NCBI GenBank assembly: GCA_020055645.1
Contig: CM034546.1
Coordinates: 57,164,001-57,228,000 of the forward strand
Direction of reading: 5' to 3'
Source: Tomocerus qinae
Lineage: Eukaryota > Arthropoda > Collembola > Entomobryomorpha > Tomoceridae
Length of the DNA: 64,000 bases
Shown here in pieces: positions 31,518-43,182 of this stretch. A model generated the notes under the pieces. It did not search any database, was not told where the DNA came from, and saw nothing but the letters and a program-made list of their open reading frames with translations. The number at the start of each line of letters is the position of its first letter. Position 1 is the first letter of the stretch. Both the position numbers and the translations under genes were made by a program.

Positions 31518-33881
31518 TTAGTAGCCCAGCCGTTTAGGAATAATAACAGATCGTCCACTTCGGGTTTTCATCTTGGGATTAGACTCGACGGTAGGGTTAT
31601 GGTCGTCTGTTGTTTGATGAATTTCTGGCTGAGGTGGTTGTAATGTAGGTCGTTCTTCAGACGAGACCTCCAAGGGAAAGAGTCGTTGAATTGGACGAAC
31701 TAACTCTCCTTTGGCGGTCTTCAGTCTCACCACTCGAACGTTCCCATCAGTTCCTGGGTAAACTTCGATGACTTTCCCCAAAATCCAATCGATCCTTTTG
31801 CGGATGTCGTCGCCGATGAGGACGATATTACCGGGAGAGACGATGTCAGCCTTCTTCTTGGAGTTTGACTGGGTCAGCATGCCAAGATACTCGCGGCGGA
31901 GTCTTCTCCTTAAGTCGTCCCTCAGTCTTTGGCAGTATGAGAGACGTTTGTTGAGTCCGTGAGAGTCTAGCAGGTCCATGTCAGCTACCCCAGATCCCCT
32001 TACTTCCTGAAGGAACATAGCAGGAGTCAACGGAGCCAGGTCTTCTGGGTCTTCGGAAATGTAGGTGAGAGGTCTCCCGTTTAAAATGGCTTCTACGTCA
32101 CAGAGGATAGTCAGGAGCTCTTCGTAGTCCAGAGAGACGTTTCCCAACACAGGCCGCAAAATCTTCTTCACCATCTGGATGAGCCGCTCCCACCAGCCTC
32201 CGTGCCACGCCCCAGTAGCTGGTATGAATCGCCACAGGATTTGTTGGACCACTGCTTTAGCTGCAACCACTTCCCAATTGAGACGGGTGAACAGATTGTC
32301 GGCTCCGACGAAGTTGGTGCCATTGTCGCTGTACACGGTAGCAGGGCGGCCTCTTCTTGCGATAAATCTTCGGAGTGTCTGGAGAAAAGCTTCAGTCGAC
32401 ATAGACCCAGTAAGCTCCAAGTGCACCGCTCTGTAAACAGCACAGGTATAGAGGACAATCCAGACCTTCTTTCCTCCTTTCAAGTAGAGTGGGCCAGTCA
32501 GATCAACTCCGGTTACTTCGAAGACGGAAGCATCTCGAACACGATCAGGAGGAAGGGCTGTAGGCTCTGCTACCAAAGGTTTCGAAAAGAAGCGTCGACA
32601 CCGCACACAGGATGAAATGACTTTTTTTACAGTTTTTCGGGAGCGGAGTATCCAGTATTTCTCCCTCAGGGCAGATTGGACGAACTGGACACCGGCGTGG
32701 CTCATTTCCAAATGCTTTCCCCTGATGATTGTTTTCACCAGCGGATGATGGGATGGCAGAACAGCGGGTGTCTTGAAATCGTAGTTGTCCTGTCTCCTTA
32801 AAAGCTTCGTCTTCACTCGTAAGACTCCTCGTTCATCTTTGGATAGCCGGACAAAATCGAAGACAGTTTTATTCTCCTTTAGGGCTTCTTGTTGTACCAA
32901 CCAGATTAGGGCAGTTTCAGCGTCCTCCAGCTCCTTGGCCGTCAGGATGCCTGTGGGATGTTCAGCAGGATCACTTCTTTTTCGCCCAAAACGACGGATG
33001 TACGCCACGACACGGATGATGCTGGAGTACTCCGACCTGTAGTGCAAGAGACTTTCGGAGAACTTCTCAGAGTTCGTCGTCGTGGTATGCGCCGCTATTG
33101 TTTTTCTCCGCTCCGAGTTGACGATGTCTTCGTCGGGGCAGAATGAAGGATTGGGCCAAAGTTCTTCTGGCTCTCTCAGCCAGTCGGGTCCCTCCCACCA
33201 TTTAGACTCCAGGAGATGGTCAGCAGTGCAGCCTCTTGAGGGAAGATCAGTGGGGTTGAGATTCCCTGGAACATGTCTCCAGGCTTCGTAGTCACTCAGC
33301 TCCCGAATCTCCTTCACACGATTTGCCACAAAGACTGCCCACTGCTCGCTCTTCTGGATCCAAGACAGGGCGTTGGAAGAATCACTCCAGAAAATGGTCC
33401 GCAGGTCAGGATAGGCGATCGCTCTCTTGATGGAGTCTGCCAGGCGTGATCCAATGCAGCATGCCATCAGCTCGAGTCTTGGGATAGATATTGTCTTCAC
33501 CGGGGCAACTCGCGTTTTGGCTGAGATGAGTTGAACTGCTACACCCGTTGCCGCCTCTCCTCTTAGAAAAATACACGTACTGTAGGCGGCTTTGCTAGCG
33601 TCGACGAAGACGTGTAGTTGCCAAAATTGTTTAGGACAGTCCATCCTAAATAGCCATCGAGGAATTCTCACATCAGAAAGGCGGGGAAGAGAATGAGACC
33701 ATTTGTTGAATTCCCTGGTGATTTCTTCTGGCAGCTCGTCGTCCCAGCCGGCCTTCAACTCCCAGATCCGTTGCAGCAACAACTTCGGAAAGAGTGTGAC
33801 AGGACACGTAAATCCAATGGGATCGAACACTCGGTGGGCGGTAGACAAGATTTTCCTTTTGGTGATAGGTCTGTTCTGTTC
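31518..33881 (-). pseudogene. BEL/Pao pol fragment: RNase H and integrase
   Basis: An open frame of about 776 codons from the first Met at 33848 (33881 to the junction). Start ILSTAHRVFDPIGF is the RT-to-RNase H bridge typical of BEL/Pao. RNase H acidic residues lie in FVDAS (about D83), RLELMA (E126) and WSDSSN (D155). Integrase has the HHCC finger (H379-H384, CVRC near 414-417) and catalytic residues in GVDLTG (D449), SDNGTNF (D508) and WWERL (E554). The frame is intact but has no start, gag, protease or RT, because the 5' part is fused to a truncated LTR. It is not autonomous. Confidence 0.9.
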
Positions 33882-34374
33882 TTATGATGTCTGGAAAGCA
33901 ACCCAACTCATACATTTAGAAAAAAAGGTAGGACAGAAGTTCACACTATCTTAGAGTTCTAGGACAAAAATCATCATACTATCTTAGATTTTAGAACAAA
34001 ATTGCATACAACTTATTAGAATTAACAAATAAATCATATTTAGAATATAACTTATATAAAAAAAACCATTGTCCATATAGATACAGACAGTCACTCACTG
34101 GTTCACTGAGAACCAGTGACTACTATAATATATGCAACCAGTGAGTCTAGGCATAAATACATGTATTATAGGCAAGGAGCACCCCATTTCAAAACCTGTA
34201 AACCTTGACCTAGAACAGCATATGAGGTATCATATGAAAGGTAAAAATATACTTAATTAACCTATCAGAAAATATTTTAAGCAAAGTTAATTTTTCATGA
34301 AATATAAATGAAATAATCCTAACTACGTTATGAACTACTAGGTACATATTATATTTCATGCTGTAGATTTCACA
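33882..34374 (-). repeat. 5' LTR of the BEL/Pao element, truncated
   Basis: It matches the first 490 bp of the 3' LTR (31348 down to about 30858) and then jumps directly into pol. The last 210 bp, with the polyadenylation signal and LTR end, are missing. Confidence 0.85.
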
Positions 34375-35234
34375 GTATATTACATAATTTACACACCTAA
34401 CTACAACTTACATAGGTTCATGACCATCAAAATACATTGCACAAATACAAGACAGGTAGCTAAGGCCAGGAATTCGTCAAATAAATTACCTGAATACTGA
34501 ATGTGAAAATACAAATTCCAAAACTCTTTCGGTTAGAATACAATACAGTGATATAGTAAAACCATTAACTATCTTTTAAAGTAAAATGGAAGGCGTTTAA
34601 TGTCGGGGGGACTGCATTGTATATAAATTGGGTTATTATATTATGATGTAATGCACAAAATGTTGCTTGAAAATGTTTAAAAAGATTTTATTACTACATT
34701 TTCTATTATATATTAACATAGCTACTCGAATTTCAAAGAAATTCAATTTCAGGAATTTAAGTCACAGACATACGCATACGTGGACATTAAAACGGAATGC
34801 ACCATCCCTAGAATGTATTTCAGAAACCAAATTTTAACAAACCAAACATAATTTAAAACAGTTTGTTCACTGTCAAATGTACTTTCATGTAAGTTTAATT
34901 GATTTAAACTATGTTAGGCTCGTTAAAAATCAACATTTTGGTTAGATAATTATAATTAGTTTTTGTTTCTAAATATCTCATAAATTATACGTGTAAAATA
35001 ATAAACTACAACTTTTGGCATTCGGACAATCTAAATTTCAGCATAAATATATTTGTAGTTCAGTTCATCCATTTATTTATATGAGAACTGATGAGAAAAT
35101 GTTGAGCAGGTCCTTCGTACTATTTTTGAATTGCAATACAGGAAATAAAATGCAGTATAACAATTTCAGGATTGTTTCATAATGTGGGTTCGTAAATGAT
35201 TGTTTAATTGGCCTTTTCGGGACAACAGTTTACC
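34375..35234. other. Intergenic, ZNF-B 3' flank
   Basis: No gene seen. Positions 35160-35234 contain the remains of an eleventh zinc finger in frame after the ZNF-B stop. Confidence 0.5.
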
Positions 35235-37021
35235 TCATACTGTGCACTTGTAAGGTTTCTCTCCACTATGAATGCGTAAGTGGACATTTAAATAACATCG
35301 TTGGGTAAATGATTTTCCGCAAATGGTGCACTTATGAAGTTTCTCTCCACTGTGAATACGCGAATGAACTTTTAAATAAGCTGGATTAGAAAAGGATTTG
35401 CCACAGAAGTTACACTTACAAAGCTGTTCTCTATTGTGTGTATGTATATGGCTGTGCAAGGTATATTTGTTTGCGAATGATTTCTGACACAGATTACACT
35501 TGTAAGGTTTTTCTCCAGTGTGTACTCGCATATGTCGGTTTAAATGGGGTTTTTGTGAAAATGATTGGTCACATGTGCTACATTTAAAAGGTTTTTCTCC
35601 ATTATGAGCCCGTATGTGAATGTATAAATTCCCTTTTATAAAAAACAATTTATCACATAAATTACACTTGAATGGTTTCTCTCTATTTCCATTGTGAATA
35701 TTTAAGTGAGGAGTTAATTGGCTTTTGGTGGAAAACGTTTTTTCGCATTTGGTACATCCGTAAGGCTTTTCTTTACTGTGAAATCGTATATGGTCGTTCA
35801 AGCTACTTCTGTGAGCAAATGATTTCTGACACAAATTACACTTGTAAGGTTTTTCTCCACTGTGTACTCGCTTATGCCTTTTTAAATCGATTGCCTGGGT
35901 GAAAGTTTTGTCACAAACGGTGCACTTGTAAGGTCTTTCTCCATTATGAGTACGAATATGAATGTTTAAGGTATTTTTAGTAGAAAAGGATTTGTTACAC
36001 AAATTACACTTGTAGGGTTTCTCTCCGGTGTGAACACGTTTGTGAATTATTAAACGGCTTGGGGAAGGAAATGATTTATTGCACTGGTCACACTCAAAAG
36101 ATGTCATTATTTTCCGAGGTTTTGGTTTTTCAGGGAACTGTTTGCTACAAGAATCACATTGAGCTGATTTAAAACTTTGGGATGGTTTTTTATGCAGAAC
36201 TTTTTGTCCTTTTAAAAACGGTTGTTGACACCGGGTACAATTATTAGTCATTTCCTCACTGCAGGCTTTTAAATCTCTATTCCCGTGGCTACTAAAACTT
36301 TTTTCGTTATCGGTGGCACTTTTGAATTTATTTTTCTTCTCCAAATAACCTTTTTGTAAATTGTTTAATAAATTATTTCTACAGGATATTAAGCTATATT
36401 GATCAATGCTGGATCCATTGCTGTCATCAAGAGTTCTTACACATTTTCTGCAGGTACATCTTACATTCTGGTTTTCTTTGCGTACAGTAGAGGAACTCTC
36501 ACAACTGATTATGTGTTTAGTGTCCTTGACCAGGTCATCATTTTCCTTTACTCTGAAATTACAATTCAAATTTTTGAAAACCACACGTCTGCAAAGCAAA
36601 GAATTTTTGGCTTTTAAAATGCATTTTATAATACTCTATTCATTGAATCCCATTGATTATACCATCTCACTATGCAATTTTATTACGTACTTATCGTTAA
36701 AATATCAAACATCGTAAAAAAATATTTTTAAGGATGATGTTTTAGTCTATTTAAGTAGTACCTTGTTTCAAAATTTGCTTTTTGCTATTCTAATAAACAA
36801 AATGAGAAACAAATTCAAAATGTGGGAGGAATACTGTATCTGAGATTGTACATTACCTCATTATAATACCATTTACAAAAATTAATTCAACTAGAGAAGA
36901 CCAAAAACTTTTACCTTATAAGTTTCTGGTAATAAATATCGAAATCCTGTTTACTTAGACGCTCCAACTTAATTTCAAATGATTTAGCCACGAAAAATAT
37001 GACGGTTCCCTTCAGCTTCAT
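35235..37021 (-). CDS. ZNF-B: C2H2 zinc-finger protein, 2 exons, 486 aa
   Basis: Exon 1 is 36915-37021 (MKLKGTVIFFVAKSFEIKLE), with donor AG|GTAAAAG. Exon 2 is 35235-36588, with acceptor TTTGCAG. The joined frame is 1461 nt. It is a close paralogue of ZNF-A, with the same linker and ten fingers; finger 7 has the normal H-x3-H. It ends at TGA replacing the second Cys of finger 11 (CTV-stop-GK), a different lesion from ZNF-A. Fingertip residues differ from ZNF-A in several fingers (for example QATYLKR against QAIDLKR), so DNA specificity may have diverged. A nuclear transcription factor role is inferred. Confidence 0.88.
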
Positions 37022-37039
37022 GTTTTCGAAAACTGGTGT

Positions 37040-37320
37040 TAATTGGAATTACTAAAAGAAAATTTGTCGTTTGTATTCAAGATAGTTTTCATTCAAGAAA
37101 AATCGGAGACATTAACACATTGACAAGAAAATTAAATTAACAGGTTATTGTTGTTATTGTCAAGCCCGCCCTTAAATTTAAACGATGATGGAATGTTGTT
37201 TCATTGCCACACAAAATACAACATGCTAGATGCACCTGTTACTCTGGGGCAGGTGAGAATTTCAGGTGCAAAATATTATTCATATCATCATACAGTGCAT
37301 CCCGTATCGCAGACATTACT
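37040..37320 (-). pseudogene. Broken counterpart of the small ORF upstream of ZNF-A
   Basis: It aligns with 20437-20832 (shared catcatacagtgcatcccgtat and caagcccgcc), but after ATG the frame meets a stop within about 20 codons and there are several indels. It lacks the 92-bp palindrome. This argues that the ORF is not under strong constraint. Confidence 0.5.
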
Positions 37321-37760
37321 CAGTGGTAACGAATAATATGTAACTAGTTTATTAATATGCAAGCATCTCAATCCACTAAGGGGTCCCCTGATACATGAAT
37401 AAGTCCTTGCAAAAACACAATTGATGATAACTGTCGAGTAAAAAGCCTATGGTATCAATTATGCACGGGCAATCACAGTAACAGTAACTTTTCGGTCTTT
37501 GGCTAATATAATCATTCATATATTTTATTATCACTTTCAACAAATAGAGTATATAATATATAAACGAGTCAATTCGTTTACTGGTAAATCAATAAGTACA
37601 TTGTTATGCTAAAAATTCTGCTATATATAACTGTTTTTAAATTCATTAATGATGGGGTCATAATAATAATAATTCATTATGTAGCTACTAACTATATCAC
37701 CGTAATAAAAAATTCATGATAATATAATGAGACTACTAATTTCACTACCACTACTAATAC
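37321..37760. other. 3' flank of BTB3, no gene seen
   Basis: It aligns to the 3' flanks of BTB2 and BTB4. Nothing else was recognised. Confidence 0.5.
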
Positions 37761-39860
37761 TTAATTTGCTAAGTAAAGGTCCATAAACAGTGATTGATTG
37801 CTGATGGCCATTTTCTTGAATCCTTCTGTTTGAATAACCTCAGCTTTATTTCTAATTATTTTTGGAAAGCAAAAAAATAGCCAATGTCAAAAAGATTCAT
37901 TGCAGATAGCTAATTAGTAATTAATTATACACAATTAAAAAAAATGATAGGAAACTTACATGTTGAAATATTTAATAGCTTTCACCTTCAGATTCAAAGC
38001 GTTGTGCATATCTGCCAAACACAGAGTTTCAGCAACATTTTCCACGGAAAGATGTTCTGCAATGATCTCTTCAGATTCTTCTTTTAATCCTGTTATGTCA
38101 TACTTTTCGGCAATCTGTGAAAACTCTGAAGCTTTGACTTTCAAGGCTATTGGATCTATACAACCACAAAATAATAAAAATCATAACAGCTTCAGTTGTG
38201 TAAAGATCAAAAATGGAATTTAAATTATCAAGCTTACTTATTCTTACTGTAAGCTTATTTATAACTGGGGACTAACTATACTTTGGATTGCTAATATACG
38301 TCTTAAGTCTTTGTACTTTATATCCATTATATTCCGTGAATACCTGTAAATGTACCGCAGCATCCAATAAACAATGTAATAGTTGAAGTCGGTAATTTTG
38401 ACGGTATTGTTGATGGATCCAAACATTGGATTTAAGAACATTGCCTTGAAAACTGAACTCCGACCTATAAAATGAGTTTTTATGTTCAGGGAATTTAATC
38501 AAAAATCATCCTGATTGAAAGCAACATTCTATTTTTCACACCACGATTCAAGATAATATTATACTATTATGGCATATTCGACAACTCTGAACCTGGGAAG
38601 GAAGCTGGTTTATACGATAATGTTAAAGTTGAGAAATTTATTTAACCGTCGCCCTCATGACTATCACTTTACTTTAATTTACTTTATAATAATAATTTAA
38701 ATGTTAACTTTATATAATTTAATTTACTTGCTAAATTGTTTTATGTTACGTTATAACTTTACGTTTCCTTAAGGCTTGGCTAAAATTCTGGCCATTTTAT
38801 TTTATTATACTTCATTTCACTTAATGAGGGCGCGGGTTAAGAAATATTGCTGTGTAACTTACATAATTATATTAATAGAGAATTATGTTATTTATGTTTT
38901 AACCTTACATGACAAGATCCCTTTGTGAGCCTTGAAGGTTTTGTTTTGCGTCTCAATTATAACATCACTGAATTGTGAAGAATGGAATAAATCCTTGAAA
39001 TTCATAAGCCATTCATTGTTTCTTCGAATTTTTTTATTTACGGGATCCAATCTCTCACCGGAAAAAAGTTTCTGCACAGGAGGAAGTTTAATACACAATG
39101 AACAATAAATTTTGAGAGTATCATCATCAAGTAAATGATTCTGTGGGTCTAATAAAAGTTCCGTCTTCATAAATCTACGCCAACCATGCCTTTCTGGTTT
39201 CTTAAATGTATGATTCATTTCTGGGAAAAAAATAATTTATATTTAATACAATTAATAATCATAATATTATTCATGTATCAATACCGACAAATTTGCAATT
39301 ATCAAAAATACTAAAAATGGACAATTATTTCACGTTACCATGATGTTTGATAAGTTCGCCTGCTTGATTCAGAATGCCAATTTTACAAGTTACAACAGTT
39401 GGTTTCATTCCTTTGAGAAACTTTAAATATATCGATAAGTATTCGCATTTTTCATCGGATTCGTTTTTCTTATCTGAAAACTTGCATTCCCGAAGCTGCC
39501 TGTTAATTTTTAAATATCCAATTTAAAAGACCTTTAACCATACTAATTATTCAAGCATTTTAAAAGGTTACCACTCATAATCAATCCCTCCTTCGGAAAG
39601 AGGGAATGGAGGTGAAGTTAAACGCTGATTCGGTTTTTGAAGTTCTTGTCTGAAATTCCTTATATCATAACGGTAAATTTTTGATACTTCCTTATGCTAT
39701 AAAAATGATTTTCATGGATTTAATAAATACATTTTACTAAAAATTCAATAATAATAATAACAAACTAAAATATATTTATATGTACCTCGGTGACGGCCAT
39801 ATAATCATACATATTAGCTATGTTATGTCTTGCTCTTTTAATTCCTGAAGTAACACTCAT
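37761..39860 (-). pseudogene. BTB3: MATH-BTB gene with lost exon 6 acceptor
   Basis: Exons: E1 39786-39860, E2 39572-39696, E3 39339-39499, E4 38909-39220, E5 38344-38464, E6 37960-38166, E7 37761-37851. All lengths match BTB2 and the frame would be 1092 nt. The E6 acceptor, TTTAG in every other copy, reads TTTTG here. The conserved GW at the start of E6 became GC. E5 has lost D/E residues (FLNPMFGSINN). E1-E4 are otherwise intact with the usual MATH and BTB motifs. Either E6 is skipped or replaced by a cryptic site, or this is a young pseudogene. Confidence 0.7.
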
Positions 39861-40785
39861 TTCACAAAATGGTAATTGCAAATTGAATAAATTATTTATA
39901 ATATTATTATGTATAAATCCGTTATCATTTATTATTCGACTTCACTTATTCACCAAATATTCACTTGCGACTGGTTTCCCTAATGTCCAACTGACCGTCC
40001 TGTTTTCTATTGGATTTGATGGGAGTTCAAAAATGAATGCCCAAGACACAAATGAATACTACCATTTTCCGAGTTACTGTATCTGTATTTGTATCTTTAG
40101 ACAGGTATATATAATATAGCCTTGTAGTTTGCTTGCATATTGATAAGAAATTGTGATTGCCGATTTCATTGGTGAAGGGAATGACTTTGTCTGTCAGTGC
40201 CTTCTATGATATTAATAGACCATGTTCTTAAGTACCCGTGCCTATGCATTGAATTGAAACTCAAATACGTATATAAAAAAGCCCTATGTATATAGTATAA
40301 GGCACAGTAAATATTATAAAAATTTAAGATAGATATAATAGTGCATGCATTTAATTAGTGTCAATATGCTTTCTGCAGTGCAACCTTCCTATTTGTGTTC
40401 CCTTTAGGTAGGTTTGCCTTCACGTTTTTTGTAGGTATATTATTTAGCTAATACTATAATGCATGATAGATAATGTGAAAGGTGGGTGGAATATTTTTCT
40501 TATAGGACTACTGGTTTCGATATTAGTTTTCATAACACAAGTGCACACTCAAAATTTGTTTAAATGTTCAATGCAAGTTTAGGGAATATGTTGTCATAAT
40601 AAGTAGTAAATTGTTAAGATAAGCCACCACGACGGATATCTTCCCTTAAAATGAGATACATGTAAGTGTTGTGATTAGTGTGTGGTCGAGATAACATAAA
40701 ATATATCTATACATCTATCTATACATAATGCAAATGACTATACTTTGTATTCGTTGCCACATTGCAGCTCCAATTAGTTGAATTT
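39861..40785. other. BTB3 upstream region, no gene seen
   Basis: It holds the shared upstream block (attattcgacttcacttattcacc, tctattggatttgatggg near 40005-40022, giving minus-strand CCAATAG), then AT-rich DNA. Confidence 0.45.
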
Positions 40786-41542
40786 CAGGGTTGTGGGTCG
40801 ATTTTTTATGGATTGGGGTTTTTTGGCGAAAAATCCACACCGCTTCACTTAAAAATCCCTGGGTTTATTTGGTTTTTTGGGTTTTTTACAAAACAGACAA
40901 TAATGTCCACCAAAGCTCCATCTAGACAAGCAAAAACATACTAATTTTCTCATATTTCTATTCAAAAATGTAAACAAATATACAATCAGGTGGAAACGAA
41001 CTGTAGCTCCTACTTACTACACTTTTACGTACAAAAATGCATCGTATGGAGATGACTAGTAGCTATATATATATATAGTTTGCAAGAATTAATCGTTTTG
41101 GAAGATTATATATTGTTGTATACATAATTATGCTCAATTTTAATTAACTCCTTACATTTTCAATTCATTTCGGTACTGCTTCACAATTAAAGCTCCAAAT
41201 TAATGAAGGAATTTCATTAAGTCAATTTAATCAGTAAAATATTATTATGAATAGTTATTCAGTAGTTGTTATCAAAGCGTAATAATAGTATAGATGCTCA
41301 AAAAAATTGCATATTTGCTGTGTTAAAATATGTTAACAAATAAACTTTTTGTGTTTTAATTTTTGTTTTAAGTAATAGCAGTTGCAAGATTACACAGATG
41401 TTGTTATTGTCAGCTGTAGTTTCCCTAGTATAAGATAGGCTTGCATTTATGCCTTTATTTAAGTTATATAAAAAATCCTTAAACCCTAAAAACCCGGGGT
41501 CGTGGATTTTTTCCTAAAAAACCCGGGTTTTTCGATACCGTG
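40786..41542. mobile_element. hAT-like non-autonomous element, 757 bp
   Basis: It starts CAGGGTTGTGGGTCG and ends with the complement of CACGGTATC. Flanking 8-mers ttgaattt and gttcattt are imperfect (5 of 8). The subterminal regions are rich in aaacccggg and ggtttttt motifs. A relative at 50794-51498 has a perfect target duplication. Confidence 0.75.
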
Positions 41543-43182
41543 GTTCATTTGATTATTAGTGCAAAGTATTTTCACTCCCATCCACATCCTCTTAGTGACA
41601 AATCTGAGAAAAATTTTCATAAATAGGCTGGCTGATGCAATGACTCTATAAGGTCAAGAGGACCATATTATAAGGTAACTTCCGTAGCCAATACTGTCAT
41701 AGATAAGCTATCTCACGTCAGCTACTACGTATTTATTCAATACCTTCCCCGCAATAAAATCCTTTCGAAACATAAATTCGGCAACGTAAGAATTAAATTG
41801 TGGAAATTTCGTTCCGTTCCCCATATTGCAAATTTGTTGTGTAATAAAAATAAAAATGTCTCCCCTTGACATATGTTTTGTTAAATAAATAAAAGAAAGG
41901 GAGTATAACTGCGAAACAGCATTATGCAAAAACTGCCTTCAGTTATTGCTGTACAATAAAAAATCTTATTTATAATTCGTATACCTGTTTAAAAAGATTT
42001 TGTGACATATATAGGCTACATTTCCTATCTTCTAAATATTGGCATGGGACGGGCACGCACCCAGAAATTTGTTCAAAGGGGGGCGGAAGCAAAAATGATA
42101 CTAAAAATAAGACATAATCGCGCGAAGCGCGAAAAATTTTTGCAATTTTAGGCCATTTTTGAGAAAAAAATCTCTTTTTCTCAGATTTAGGGGGAGCGCT
42201 GCGCCCCCCCGCCCCTTACTAAATACGTGCTAGCATGGGACATAGGTCGCATAAATATAAAGTAGAAATGAAGTAACCTTTATTATTAGCCAGTAGTAAA
42301 TAGAGATAAGCGACCACGGATGTTTTCATTTGAAATGATATGCATGCTTAAGTCAATTATTAAAAATAACTCTATATAATAATATGTTCAACGTTTGTTT
42401 ACTACAATTCTACTGTAAAATAGTTACATCGATACTTATAAACTTATAATTTACCAATTACCATGCATATCCGTCCCCTCTTCAATATACTCGACAATAA
42501 ATGCTTCCATGGGCCTACTATGGTTCAGTTTTTAAAGATGTTTTCTGACTTTATTTTTATTCCGTGGCAACATAACAGTGTTTTTTTCTTTCTGTTGACT
42601 TTAACTTTGGTTTAAGTAACGCAGGGCATGAAAAACACAAAAACCTAGGTATAAGGGTTGGGATTTTGTTTACTGAATGGAAAAACGTATGGGTTTGTCA
42701 TGCCCGGTTCAGTTACAGTAACTAATTAGTAGTAAAATGACTGCTCAATATATAAAAATTAGTTACTAAAGTTACTATACTACCAGTTCATTAGTAGTGT
42801 ATTGGTTAGTCAATAGTCAGACAAGCACTGATACATGAAAGAGTGCTTGCAAAAACACAATTGATGATCAACAATTGAGTAATAGTCTATCCTTTATAAA
42901 TTATATCCTTGTGTGACTTAATGGGCAATTAAATGAACAGAGTAACTATTCGGTCTTTGGCGCATATAATTATTCATATATTTTATTATAAATTTCAAAA
43001 AATGGAGTATATAATATATAAACGAGTCAATTAATAAGTACATTGCTATGCCAAAAATTCTGCTATCACTGTTTTTTAATTCAATAATCACGGGGTCAAA
43101 ATAATAATAATTCATTAATATAGCTACTAACTAATTCACCGTTGTACAAAATTCATGATAATTTATAATGAAATTCTAACAC
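41543..43182. other. Intergenic between BTB3 and BTB4
   Basis: No gene seen. It contains a repeat-like stretch (about 42050-42235) with cgcgcgaagcgcg and gggggagcgctgcgcccccc, a short hAT-like piece at 42622-42707 (cagggcatgaaaaac to gtcatgcccgg), and the MATH-BTB 3' flank block 42340-42830. Confidence 0.5.

Larger units (their letters stand above)
30648..34374 (-). mobile_element. BEL/Pao LTR retrotransposon, internally deleted
   Basis: A full-length 3' LTR (30648-31348, 701 bp in plus coordinates) and a truncated 5' LTR (about 33882-34374, 493 bp) flank the C-terminal half of pol. The polypurine-like gtgggagta lies next to the 3' LTR on the minus strand. Primer-binding site, gag, protease and RT are missing. 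No 5-bp target duplication was found. Shared LTR parts differ at about three positions, so the element is young. Confidence 0.88.

Noticed and set aside
32168..33291. Several plus-strand frames within 32168-33291
   Set aside because: Antisense to the BEL/Pao integrase and RNase H region, whose GC-richer codons leave reverse frames open.
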